From assembly GCA_014380615.1 (NCBI GenBank), contig JACMJM010000054.1, positions 1-43,249 on the forward strand: DNA of 43,249 nt, read 5' to 3'. The notes under the pieces are model-generated. The model did not search any database, was not told the origin of the DNA, and worked only from the letters and a program-made list of their open reading frames with translations. How positions within the stretch are numbered: the stretch's first letter is position 1; each line of letters starts with the position of its first letter. This stretch comes from Sphingobacteriaceae bacterium (GTDB lineage Bacteria > Bacteroidota > Bacteroidia > Sphingobacteriales > Sphingobacteriaceae). The translations under genes and the position numbers were made by a program. Below are positions 17,584 to 26,200 of this stretch, in pieces.

Positions 17584-18942
17584 TCAGTTTTTAACCCGAA
17601 TATAAGCCATAACCTTCCAGTAAACGGTTAGGGGATGATAAATTACGGGTGCTACAAAGATAAGTGCCACTATTCTGAAAATATCTGTTGAAGAGGAATA
17701 CTGGCGATATGACTTCTCTTCGTATAAAACCGATATGGCGGAAAGCAGCACAGCAAAAAAGTAAATCATCAGGAATAAAATACACAAGTATTCCCAGTTA
17801 ATTTTACCGGTAACAGCCAAAGCACCAAGAAGAAAAAGCGTTATTACCTTAAAAAAGGGAGTTATCCATTCGTGCAAGAACCAGTAAGGAAAATGCACTA
17901 AACCTAAAAGGCCGTAATTCTTGTTAAAAAAAAGATCTTTATTCAGCCAAAAGATTTGCGAATTACCACCCGCCCATTGCTTTCTCTGCTTTGCGAGAGC
18001 TTTTAAATTAGCCGGAGCCTCTACCCAGCAAAGCGGATCGGGAATAAACACGACACGATATTGTAAGCCATTGTCGTGCATATAGCGGCACATGCGAACA
18101 ATAAGCTCAAATCCTTCCTTTAATGCCTTCAAACTATAACCCCCGCTCTGAATCAGTATTTCCTTGTCGAACAAACCCGCCGCACCCGTTATAACATGGG
18201 CTCCGTTTAAACTGCTGGAGGTAAGACGTTCGATTAAGAACCACTTAAAATACTCAAGAGCCTGTAAGCCGGGAAGTAATTTTCCCGGAAACTTTGCGTT
18301 AAGCAGATGCCCTTTGTTTCGGCCAGACGAGTTTGCCACATGAACAGCAGTGCCCGCGGCTATTACCCGCTTTTTATTTTCAAGAAAAGGTTTAACTAAT
18401 TTTAATAGTGAGTTCTTATCAAGAAAGCAATCGACTTCTATACAGAGTGTCAACTCTTTTTCGGAGGTGTTAAGCCCGGCATTTAAAGCGTCTGGCTTGC
18501 CTCCGAAAGCCTTATCGATAACCGTTAGTTTAGCGAAGGCCGGATTTTTTGATTTATAATACGAATGAACCGCCTGAGTTTTAAGCTGCTCGTATACCGC
18601 AAAGTTTACGTTTTCGAGCTGATAAAATTCCTTCAGCTTTTCGAGGGTATTATCGGTACTCCCGTCGTTAACAATAATTATCTCGAAGTTATTATACTGC
18701 AAGGCAAACAGGGCCCTTACATGGTTTACAACAGCTTCTTCTATGTTAAAAACCGGCGATATAACAGAGATGGAGGGGGCATGCGGCGAAACCAGCAGCT
18801 CTTTATAGTTTATATAACTATTTGTCCGTAGATACTTATTTATTTCAAAAGATGAAATAAATACAATAGTCACAACCGATAAAATCAGTAACAAAGCATA
18901 AAAGAATATGCTGTTATTTACTATCGATTCGAAGGTTGACAT
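17584..18942 (-). CDS. family 2 glycosyltransferase (PgaC/IcaA-like), membrane bound, degenerate motifs
   Basis: About 452 residues. There is one N-terminal membrane helix (about 10-30), a cytoplasmic GT-A domain (about 56-310) and three C-terminal helices (about 347-440), the layout of processive polysaccharide synthases. IIVNDGSTDN (89-98) binds the nucleotide sugar. Several key motifs are altered: the DAD metal motif reads EVD (169-171), the catalytic ED motif reads EG (Glu276-Gly277 in LKEGFELIVRM), and the QxxRW motif reads QRKQW (319-323). It may be an altered or non-catalytic relative. ATG at 18942 is used here; a GTG at 18948 overlaps the stop of the HEAT gene (TAGTG) and would add two residues. 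It is the last gene of a three-gene operon with the HEAT protein and response regulator. Confidence 0.85.
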   Translation of the reverse strand: MSTFESIVNNSIFFYALLLILSVVTIVFISSFEINKYLRTNSYINYKELLVSPHAPSISVISPVFNIEEAVVNHVRALFALQYNNFEIIIVNDGSTDNTLEKLKEFYQLENVNFAVYEQLKTQAVHSYYKSKNPAFAKLTVIDKAFGGKPDALNAGLNTSEKELTLCIEVDCFLDKNSLLKLVKPFLENKKRVIAAGTAVHVANSSGRNKGHLLNAKFPGKLLPGLQALEYFKWFLIERLTSSSLNGAHVITGAAGLFDKEILIQSGGYSLKALKEGFELIVRMCRYMHDNGLQYRVVFIPDPLCWVEAPANLKALAKQRKQWAGGNSQIFWLNKDLFFNKNYGLLGLVHFPYWFLHEWITPFFKVITLFLLGALAVTGKINWEYLCILFLMIYFFAVLLSAISVLYEEKSYRQYSSSTDIFRIVALIFVAPVIYHPLTVYWKVMAYIRVKN

Positions 18943-18947
18943 TAACA

Positions 18948-20093
18948 CTATACTTTTATCCTTTCGTCTAAAACATGTTTAATTATGGCCTTATCTTGTG
19001 CTATCGCTTCGTTAAACAAAGTATCAAGCAATTCGCGGCCGCTTTGTCTGTGTGCTTTTATAGCCCTTATGGCAGCCATGCGCACAGGGAACTCTTTATT
19101 TTTTGCATGCGAGTTAAGGAAAGCCAAACATCCGCCGGAGGCTATGAGGCCCAGGGTATTTAAAATTTTAACTTTAATTTTAGTAGGCTGATTAGTGAAG
19201 GCTGCCACCAAATGACTCTCGGCCATCTCAGCCTCCATACGCCCTAAAATTTCAATCGCGGTTGCTCGTATTGTTAAATTATGATGGTTGATTAAATAAA
19301 TAAGATTAGGTAAGGCGTCGAACTGCTGATAATATTCAATAAGCTTTAAACAGAAAGACACCACCGAATCGTTTTCTGAGTTGAGCCAAAACGCAAACCT
19401 GGGCCGGGCCATGGTTTCGGTTTTTGTTATAACTTCAAATAAAATCAATTGGTGCCAGTCTAAAACCGGCTCTTTTACAATATCAAGAAATCGAAACGGA
19501 TTATCTACACACAGCTTAACAAAAGCTATCTGGGCTTCTATACGCAGTTGGGGCTGACGATGATTGGTGTATTTCAGTATCCTATCGCACTCATCTTTTA
19601 CATTCATTTCCGTTAACTCCCTAATGGCCTCTATTTGTTTATACCAGTGTGGGCTGTGAAGGTTTTTCCGGGCTCTTTTATCCAGTTTAAGCTGCATATA
19701 CAATTCTGTAAGCACTTGGGCGGTTCGGCCGCTAAAATTTCGGTGATTGCTTATCAACTCTGATACAAGAATCCGCCTGATAGAGGAACGGTATAAAGGG
19801 AGTTTGGCGAAACGCGGAATAAAATGTGATACCACAAGTCCGGGATCATCGCTATCATGAAAAACCAAAATATTCGCGAGCATGGTAATTATTCGCTCCT
19901 TAAGATCGGCATCGCGTTTAAGTTGATAAAATTCCGTGGCTCTACGGATCAGGATATAAAAGAGAACTTCTGCGATACCAATTACACACAGAAGCATTAT
20001 TAACAAGGAAAGTGTTATATATAGGGGATGTGCTGAGAAACGGGATATAAATAGATCATGCAAATAGTTGCCGGCAGAAACAAATATATCCAT
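18948..20093 (-). CDS. membrane-anchored HEAT-repeat protein
   Basis: 381 residues. One transmembrane helix (about 23-49) is followed by a cytoplasmic, basic linker and then an all-helical region (about 65-380). In the second half, repeated units such as IRATAIEILGRMEAEMAESHL and FPVRMAAIRAIKAHRQSGRELL match HEAT/PBS-lyase-type repeats, which usually form a protein-binding scaffold. It has no enzyme motif. It starts 10 bases after the response regulator stop, and its TAG stop touches a possible GTG start of the glycosyltransferase, so the three genes are probably one transcript. A plausible role (inference) is an adaptor linking the receiver protein to the membrane glycosyltransferase. Confidence 0.82.
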   Translation of the reverse strand: MDIFVSAGNYLHDLFISRFSAHPLYITLSLLIMLLCVIGIAEVLFYILIRRATEFYQLKRDADLKERIITMLANILVFHDSDDPGLVVSHFIPRFAKLPLYRSSIRRILVSELISNHRNFSGRTAQVLTELYMQLKLDKRARKNLHSPHWYKQIEAIRELTEMNVKDECDRILKYTNHRQPQLRIEAQIAFVKLCVDNPFRFLDIVKEPVLDWHQLILFEVITKTETMARPRFAFWLNSENDSVVSFCLKLIEYYQQFDALPNLIYLINHHNLTIRATAIEILGRMEAEMAESHLVAAFTNQPTKIKVKILNTLGLIASGGCLAFLNSHAKNKEFPVRMAAIRAIKAHRQSGRELLDTLFNEAIAQDKAIIKHVLDERIKV

Positions 20094-20103
20094 CTAGTTT
20101 CTC

Positions 20104-20484
20104 TCAATTAAACACGTCTCTTTGTCGTACAAACTTTTTTACTCTTATCACTAATTCACCCAAATTAAACGGCTTAGTTATAAAGTCGTCTACACCTAAC
20201 TCAAAAGCCTCCATAACCACCCTCTCTAAACCTATAGAGGAAAGAACAATTACGGGTGTATCCTTCATTATAGGATGGCTCTTGATATAGCTAACCACTT
20301 CCAGGCCACTAACAAAGGGCATCATAATATCAGTAATAACTAAATCGAAGGTGTTATTATCCAATATTTCAATCCCCTGTGCACCATCTCTCGCCAATTG
20401 CACGTCGTAGCCGTCTTTTTTCAAACGGAACTCAAGAGCTTTAATCATCAGCTCTTCATCTTCAATAACCAGAACTTTAGCCAT
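20104..20484 (-). CDS. single-domain response regulator (CheY-like receiver)
   Basis: 126 residues from the ATG at 20484; the open frame extends 15 codons further, but MAKVLVIEDEEL is the canonical receiver start. Acidic pocket Glu8-Asp9, phospho-acceptor Asp52 (LVITDIMMP), conserved Ser82/Ser83 and Lys104 (ITKPF) are all present, so it should be phosphorylatable. There is no output domain after about residue 120, so it must act through a partner. The immediate downstream genes encode a HEAT protein and a family 2 glycosyltransferase. No histidine kinase is in the window. Confidence 0.9.
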   Translation of the reverse strand: MAKVLVIEDEELMIKALEFRLKKDGYDVQLARDGAQGIEILDNNTFDLVITDIMMPFVSGLEVVSYIKSHPIMKDTPVIVLSSIGLERVVMEAFELGVDDFITKPFNLGELVIRVKKFVRQRDVFN

Positions 20485-20723
20485 CTCAGTAATTTTTCTA
20501 TAACTATGCAAAAATGCTACCAAGCACAATATTGCCCCGCTTTAAAGAAAACATGGTGTATACTGTTATCTATAGCGATATAACAGATTATCAGAAAATA
20601 ACGCTATTTTCCCACAAGGCAACAAACGCCACAAAGTGTACCACAAAAATCCCCACCGTACACCTATTCACTGTAGAGCAGCAATTACTTCTACAATGAG
20701 GTATGATATATTCAAAAGCTTGC
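20485..20723. other. intergenic spacer without a gene
   Basis: About 240 bases between the response regulator and the tRNA promoter. I see no coding potential beyond short shadow frames and no clear hairpin. It must hold the promoter of the leftward response-regulator operon, but no perfect TAnnTTTG box is present on the minus strand. Confidence 0.5.
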
Positions 20724-20731
20724 TATATTTG
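20724..20731 (+). promoter_or_regulatory. -7 box of the tRNA-Leu promoter
   Basis: TATATTTG is a perfect match to the Bacteroidota TAnnTTTG -7 element and ends 8 bases before the first base of the tRNA, the right distance for a transcript starting just before the mature 5' end. No convincing TTTG -33 element is visible at 19-21 bases upstream. Confidence 0.55.
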
Positions 20732-20739
20732 CACCCTCT

Positions 20740-20821
20740 GCCCGGGTGGCGAAATTGGTAGACGCACTACCTTGAGGTGGTAGCGAGTAACATCGTGCTG
20801 GTTCGAATCCAGTCTCGGGCA
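20740..20821 (+). tRNA. tRNA-Leu (anticodon GAG)
   Basis: A complete class II tRNA cloverleaf. The acceptor stem GCCCGGG pairs with CTCGGGC (one G-U), with discriminator A at 20821. The D-loop contains TTGGTAGACGC, the anticodon stem CTACC/GGTAG encloses the loop TTGAGGT with anticodon GAG, there is a long variable arm, and the T-arm has GGTTCGAATCC. The 3' CCA is not encoded. It reads leucine codons CUC/CUU. Confidence 0.96.
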
Positions 20822-20825
20822 CATA

Positions 20826-20857
20826 AAAGGGGAATGTATTCCCATATTTTCCCCTTT
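20826..20857 (+). terminator. hairpin after tRNA-Leu, probable terminator
   Basis: AAAGGGGAA (20826-20834) pairs perfectly with TTCCCCTTT (20849-20857), giving a 9-bp stem with a 14-base loop. An alternative smaller hairpin GGGAA-TGTA-TTCCC (20830-20843) uses the same left arm. The T-run at the end of the stem is short, so termination strength is uncertain. Confidence 0.5.
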
Positions 20858-20925
20858 AAATAAAAATATTTACCGGGCAACCAACCTAGCGCTGTAAACG
20901 TACCTGCAAATAAACAATCAGGTAT

Positions 20926-21411
20926 ATGAAACACATTGTATTAAACCGCTTCTTTACTGCTTTGGCAGTAATCGCCGCACTTACTTTTTCGTCTTGTAAA
21001 AAAGATAAAGACCCGGAACCCATCGATCTTACAAAAAAAGCGACCGTTCAACTATCGGGTGCCCAGGAAGTGCCTCTAAATAACAGTTTAGGTACCGGAA
21101 CCGCGCAGGTGATATTTGATCCCACGCCCAAAACCATCGCCTACACCATTACCTGGCATCTTGGAAACGACGCCGCAACAACCACCAATATGCATTTTCA
21201 TGGCGCTGAAGATGGTTCGGACACTAAAAGCTCGGCTGTAACCATTGGCATTACAGGCTTTTCTACTTCACATACAGGAACAATATCCGGAGTTACAAGA
21301 GCTTTAACCGATGCCGAAGTAAATCAGCTTTTGGCTGGTAAATGGTATATAAACGTCCACAGTTCTACCGTAGGAAGCGGAGAACTTAGAGGAAATATAA
21401 AATTTAATTAA
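20926..21411 (+). CDS. CHRD-domain lipoprotein
   Basis: 161 residues. A lipoprotein signal peptide ends in TFSSC (Cys24), followed by the charged stretch KKDKDPEP. Residues about 40-160 form a CHRD domain: VQLSGAQEVP, the histidine pair MHFHGAE and the closing NVHSSTVGSGELRG are typical. CHRD domains are named after chordin and occur in many bacterial surface proteins; their bacterial function is unknown. Histidine and acidic residues have been suggested to bind metal, but this is not shown here. It is a single-gene unit between the tRNA and two downstream hairpins. Confidence 0.88.
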   Translation: MKHIVLNRFFTALAVIAALTFSSCKKDKDPEPIDLTKKATVQLSGAQEVPLNNSLGTGTAQVIFDPTPKTIAYTITWHLGNDAATTTNMHFHGAEDGSDTKSSAVTIGITGFSTSHTGTISGVTRALTDAEVNQLLAGKWYINVHSSTVGSGELRGNIKFN

Positions 21412-21418
21412 TATCGGA

Positions 21419-21459
21419 AAAGCAGGGTCGGCAGTACTATTTACCTGCGGCCCTGCTTT
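21419..21459 (+). terminator. hairpin downstream of the CHRD gene
   Basis: AAAGCAGGG (21419-21427) pairs with CCCTGCTTT (21451-21459), and an inner GCAG/CTGC pair further stabilises it. It starts 8 bases after the CHRD stop codon. The T-rich tail is weak, so it may work together with the second hairpin at 21467. Confidence 0.6.
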
Positions 21460-21466
21460 ACATTAC

Positions 21467-21499
21467 AATTGCCTGTTAGCGAAAAGCACAGGCAATTTT
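21467..21499. terminator. second hairpin, likely bidirectional terminator
   Basis: AATTGCCTGT (21467-21476) pairs perfectly with ACAGGCAATT (21488-21497), with an 11-base loop and a short T-run on the plus strand. It ends transcription that leaks past the CHRD gene and may also stop leftward transcripts. Confidence 0.6.
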
Positions 21500-21573
21500 C
21501 ATTTCAATCAGGTTTAAAATTTAGGGCCGCCTCCCTGTGGGGAGATGCCTGAAAACAATCTTCTATTGTATTG

Positions 21574-21777
21574 CTACATTAAACTATATCGATCCTTGTC
21601 ACTCTTCGCCTGTCTACCATCGGCATTCCTTTTCTTACCAACTTTGGTTCCTTTGTGCTTTTTCGACATGGACTTTCCTGCTTTATACTTTTTATAACGG
21701 CCTGGTTTTGGCTGGGCCGCTTGGTTATAATTGAATTCTAAACTCTGATAAACTTCATGAAATAAAAAAGCCGACAC
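21574..21777 (-). CDS. doubtful small basic protein
   Basis: An open frame of 67 codons starting with GTG, or 31 codons from an ATG at 21669 that has AGGAAAG just upstream. The C-terminal part (MSKKHKGTKVGKKRNADG...) is very lysine-rich and would suit a nucleic-acid-binding peptide. Against it: the GTG lies inside the terminator hairpin of the gene upstream, I recognise no family, and the composition alone could be chance. Treat as a candidate only. Confidence 0.25.
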   Translation of the reverse strand: MSAFLFHEVYQSLEFNYNQAAQPKPGRYKKYKAGKSMSKKHKGTKVGKKRNADGRQAKSDKDRYSLM

Positions 21778-21793
21778 TCGTTACAATGTCGGC
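21763..21793 (-). terminator. rho-independent terminator of the lipoprotein gene
   Basis: On the minus strand GCCGACA-loop-TGTCGGC is followed directly by TTTTTTATTTC, a textbook intrinsic terminator. It starts about 23 bases after the stop of the lipoprotein gene at 21816. Confidence 0.85.
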
Positions 21794-21815
21794 CTGTTTC
21801 GTCTAAAACTTAGCT

Positions 21816-22238
21816 TTATATTCTTTCGAGCGTTAAGAGAGCTGTGCCGCCACTACCGCCACTTACATGCTGCATTCGAATTTTTTTAGAGGTTAGCTCT
21901 AATACCTGCCAATCCTCAGAAATTTCTTCGAATAAAGAACCCGTTCCAAAGTTTAAAATAAGTTTAGATTTACTGACATCATCGCCGCCGCTCCAGGTGC
22001 CGGAAGCGGTTGCGGCAGACTTGGCAGCTACAACGATACCGTTCGGGCTAAATGCTAGCTCATAGCCGGAAAAACTACTGGTTTTATCCGTACCGTTATC
22101 GCTAAATTGAGTAATTCGCCATTTTCCGTACTGAACTACATTACTGGTTAACAAAGGCTCTTCTCCCTCTTTTTCGCATGACGAAAAAGTGAATAAGGCA
22201 ACTACCAAAAGAAGAATTGTGTGTTTTAACTGAGGCAT
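21816..22238 (-). CDS. small lipoprotein, lipocalin-like beta fold
   Basis: 140 residues. The lipoprotein signal ends in FTFSSC (Cys21), and EKEGEEP after the cysteine resembles the acidic Bacteroidota surface-export signal. The mature part alternates short beta strands (GKWRITQFSDNGTDKT, YELAFSPNGIVVAA, GTWSGG, SKLILNFG, WQVLELTSKKIRMQHV), the pattern of lipocalin-like lipoproteins in this phylum. A clear terminator follows. Ligand and role are unknown. Confidence 0.75.
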   Translation of the reverse strand: MPQLKHTILLLVVALFTFSSCEKEGEEPLLTSNVVQYGKWRITQFSDNGTDKTSSFSGYELAFSPNGIVVAAKSAATASGTWSGGDDVSKSKLILNFGTGSLFEEISEDWQVLELTSKKIRMQHVSGGSGGTALLTLERI

Positions 22239-22321
22239 AGCTAGATTTTTAACTTATATATGCCTAAAACAAGCAGATTGTTTTTTATTTTTAAATTTTG
22301 AATTTAAGGCGGGGGTGGTAA

Positions 22322-22987
22322 TTATGGTGTAAACTCCAGTTGATAAGCCTTAACCGCATTTACAATCGCCTTTGCTATCTCTTTATAATTATCAGGATTT
22401 GTAAGGTAGGCCAGATCGTCTTTATTGGAAATAAAACCTAACTCAATTAAAATTGCCGGCGACTGGTTTTTATTTAAAACAGCAAGCGGCTTTTGCCTAA
22501 CTCCCCGCATTTTTACACCTTGCAACCCCGCCAAATGTATTCGGAACGCGGAAGCCAGTACCTTACTCCTGTTCAGCAATTCAACCGTTTCCATACTTTT
22601 ATCGGTATAAATCTCCATGCCTTTTATCATTGACCTCACACTCTCGCCTATTGTATCGGCAACAGTATTGGTATGGAGTGAAATAAAAATATCACCCTTA
22701 AACGCAGCGCGTGCGGGTAAAGAAATAAACTCATCTGTTTCGCGGGTCATTATCACTTCAAAGCCGCTTTCTTCGAGGTAGTTTCTTACCTCCATGGCAA
22801 TACCGAGAACAATATGTTTTTCCTGATAACCATCAGATCGGGTAACACTATCTTTTCCGCCATGTCCGGGGTCGAGTACTATGCGAAAAACAGGGAGCTT
22901 ATTCTCAGTTAGGGGAGCTTGTGAAAAAGCTGAATGAAACGAAAAGTAAAGAAGATAAGTAAACGCTAAGCAAACAACATTTTTCAT
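22322..22987 (-). CDS. N-acetylmuramoyl-L-alanine amidase (Amidase_3), secreted
   Basis: 221 residues from the ATG at 22987; an in-frame Met four codons upstream gives a poorer signal peptide. The signal peptide ends SAFSQ (about residue 23). The Amidase_3 zinc site is complete: His42 (LDPGHGG), Glu56 (YQEKHIVL) and His105 (ISLHTN), with the catalytic Glu182 in LIELGFISN. The enzyme cleaves the amide bond between muramic acid and L-alanine in peptidoglycan. There are no SPOR or LysM domains, so it is a minimal periplasmic enzyme involved in cell-wall turnover or cell separation. It stands alone between two intergenic regions. Confidence 0.92.
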   Translation of the reverse strand: MKNVVCLAFTYLLYFSFHSAFSQAPLTENKLPVFRIVLDPGHGGKDSVTRSDGYQEKHIVLGIAMEVRNYLEESGFEVIMTRETDEFISLPARAAFKGDIFISLHTNTVADTIGESVRSMIKGMEIYTDKSMETVELLNRSKVLASAFRIHLAGLQGVKMRGVRQKPLAVLNKNQSPAILIELGFISNKDDLAYLTNPDNYKEIAKAIVNAVKAYQLEFTP

Positions 22988-23143
22988 AAAGTAACACATG
23001 CACCATTTTCAGGTTTCCGCTAAAGATACTAAAATGCCTATCTATTTGCCTAAAAGCCGGGGATGTGGGCAGGGATATTGCTTTTAGAATTTGAAATAAT
23101 TAAAACAGGACAACCCTCCCGCTAAACCGGGATAAGCTGAGAA

Positions 23144-23178
23144 AACTTCCCAAAAGTTTTTGAAATTTTTGGGAAGTT
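23144..23178. terminator. strong 12-bp hairpin downstream of the large surface protein gene
   Basis: AACTTCCCAAAA (23144-23155) pairs perfectly with TTTTGGGAAGTT (23167-23178) around an 11-base loop. It lies about 50 bases after the stop of the gene ending at 23229 (minus strand), with A/T-rich flanks on both sides, so it can terminate that transcript. The rest of 22988-23228 shows no gene. Confidence 0.7.
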
Positions 23179-23228
23179 AGTAGATAGGGAAATTAATTCG
23201 ATTTGTGGGTTTTAAAGCAACAAACTAT

Positions 23229-26200
23229 TTATTTTACTTCATATACAGCCGTACCTGTTAAGGGCACCCCTGTCTCACTAATTCCTTCGGCGATGATTCT
23301 GATTTTCGTTTTTGAATCTGCGTTGTAATAGGATATTATTGCTTCCCCTTTTTCATTTGTGCTTACTTCAGGCTCCCAATATATCGTAAATCGGCCATCG
23401 TGCTTGGTGGAAGCAGCCTCATACTTCGGACTATAAAATACCCGTGATTGGTAATATCCGTTTATATTCAAGGTGAGTTTATCTTCCTGAGCCCAGTCTA
23501 AAGCACCGGGCTTTGTGGTGATATACAGCAAATAACCCGTTCCCGGCATACTTACTCTCCCCATCAGAGGAACTGATGACTCTATTATTTTTTTTATAGT
23601 AACGGATTTAATCAGGCTCATCGGAAGATTAAGATAACGTTGGTATTGGTCATCCTTAACATCTTCGTTATCCTGATCATAAATTGGTATTTGCTTTTGA
23701 TTTACAAATATTTTTGGCATAATTAACGAATCATCCCCCCTAAACATAACCCTGTTGCGATCTGCAGTATAGGTGGGTTCTATGTTCTGATAGGTCGGAT
23801 CGCAAGGACAGATTGTAGTATTTTTTTGAATGATGGGGTCATGTCGGCACTCCTTATGTAAACCCATATCTGGCTCACCCATACAAATATAGATCTTTTG
23901 AGACACGTCAGCTGTAGCATAGTTTGACTTCGTCAGCAGATAATGTCGCAAATCTTGGAAATTATAATCTTTCGGGGTGATTTGAAAATTCTCATCGGGG
24001 TAACCAAAATCTGTAGCGCTGCCCTGTAGTAATTGTATCGTCTTGCGGCCCCTTATCTTAACCGCGTCAAGCTTTATGGTATCGGCTAAACGAAATTCCC
24101 TTTTCCGCTTAATTATGCTCTCGTGCTGTTTTTCAAGCCTGGTTTCGGTGTTATTTGTGCTTGCAACTCTGCTGCTTCTAATTTGAAGTGTATCCTGAAA
24201 CAAAGAATCCAGGCTAATCCTTCCCAGTGGTTCGCCACGCCCGTCTCTCGACGCCACTATTATACTCTGGTGTCCGAACAATTCGAGATTATTGATATAA
24301 AATCGTCCTGATGAGTCGGTTTGGGTGGAATAAAATTTGATAGCAGCCTGCGGAGTTCGTAAACTTATATTGGCCCCCTTTATGGGCTTGGCTGAGTTTT
24401 TTTCCATCACCTGGCCGCTAATGTTAATGCCCTGCTCGGGCAGATACGAAATCTTCAGTTCCGAATTTTTATACCGTTTCCAAACAAAATCTCTCCAGCC
24501 CTGGGTAAGCAGCAAAAGTTCCAGGTCGTGTTTTCGAGTGAGGTTTTGTGGGTCGAAGTATTGAAACGGATTTTCAATCTCACCTTTAACTTCAGATTGA
24601 AGATAAAGGTAACTTTCGATGGTGCCAGCTTTAGTTAAAGCTATGTCATCAACCGCAGCGATTGAGAATTTCGCCTTCACAGGCAATCCATAACTGTCTT
24701 TAGCTTGTAGAATAATTGTGGCTTTTTCTTTAGCCTGATAACTGTTCTTATCCGTGTTAACACTTACATCAATTTTAGAAGGTTCGATAAATACCAATCG
24801 CTCGCAATGCGGCTTCTTCTCTTCGTCGTACAGGGTTATAGTATTAATGCCGGGCGAAAGTGTATTCTTCCTGATCCGGATTATTACCGGTGAACTGCTA
24901 AAAACAATTTGTTTGGCCATAATAAGCCGTCCGGCCCGCTTTACGGTAACAATTAAACTTTTACCCCGGCTTTGGCTTAAAGCAGGCCGATTAGCCGAAA
25001 TAAGCAGAGTAAGAGTTGAGTCTTTTTCCTGAACATGTAAAGCATATCCCTCTTTGATTGCTTTCGGCAGGTTTGATTTAAAACGAGTGCCGTCACTTAA
25101 AACCCCGTAAGCGGTGTATGCGGTTCCTGCATCCGGAGAAAGCATAAAAGTTCCCATTCCCCCGCTATTGGAAATAAAACCGGTAATACTGTCTCCTTTT
25201 GAATTAACTATTTTCCCCTTCGCTATTGCTCCGCCACCGGGGCTTTCAACCTTAAAAGCTATTCTTGTTAAAAGCCCTTCAACAAGTGATCCCCCCTCGG
25301 GGAAAAAAGACATGGTATAAAAGGATTCTATGTTTTTAACCGCTTCCGCAGATACCGGACTTATGGCAACGGCGACATTTTTTTGATCGGGGTTGGTAAC
25401 ACTATATTTAGAGTTGCCTTCAATTCTTTCCCCAAGAATGGTAAGTCTCTTTTCAAAAACAAAATCGTACCCATAGTTTCGCATCCAATTGGTATACGCA
25501 CGCATCCTATAATTCCCTGTTTTCAAGTTATCATCTAATTTAAAATCTCCCTTGCCTGTGCCGGCGACAAGTTTTGTTACCTGTCTTGAAACAATGCTAT
25601 CATTGGGCGCAATCAACTCTACAAATAGGTTATTACTGTATAAAGAGGGATAATTATTTTGAGCGTTTACAAGGTAGGATTGAAACCATACATCATCGCC
25701 TGCTGTGTAAACATCTCTATCAGTGCGCAGGTAAACTTTTTCGAAAAATAGGTTTAATTGCTTGTCGGGTACAATACCAGAGCCTTTGTCATGGATAGTT
25801 AAGGCCAGCTGCTCTTCCTTATCGGGCGTATAATCGTCAGGGAGTTTATCCGCTATCTTTTCAATCATTCCTCCCTCATAAAAAACATCCTTCCCGTTCA
25901 ATAAGGTACCGTTCAAATCAAACAACGCTCTATTATTTGTAAGGGTTAAGATAGTACTCGCGGCAACTGATTCAGACATTCTTTCTTTCGGTCTTTTTTT
26001 AGATATCAGATAAATGTGGCGGTCGAATTTAAGTTCAAAAATACCCGGTTGATTAGTGGGTTTAATCAGATCATCTTCCTTTAGAAAAAAGTTTCGTAAT
26101 ACCCTATGGCTAAACTCGGGAAGCTGTTGCTGGCCCAGCCAATAGTTTAATGAGTCGGTGTTTAACGTTTTGAATAAAGCTATTTTCTTATCCACTACAG

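Noticed and set aside
20740..21411. tRNA-Leu as an integration site of a genomic island
   Set aside because: No integrase gene and no repeat of the tRNA 3' end were seen downstream in the window.
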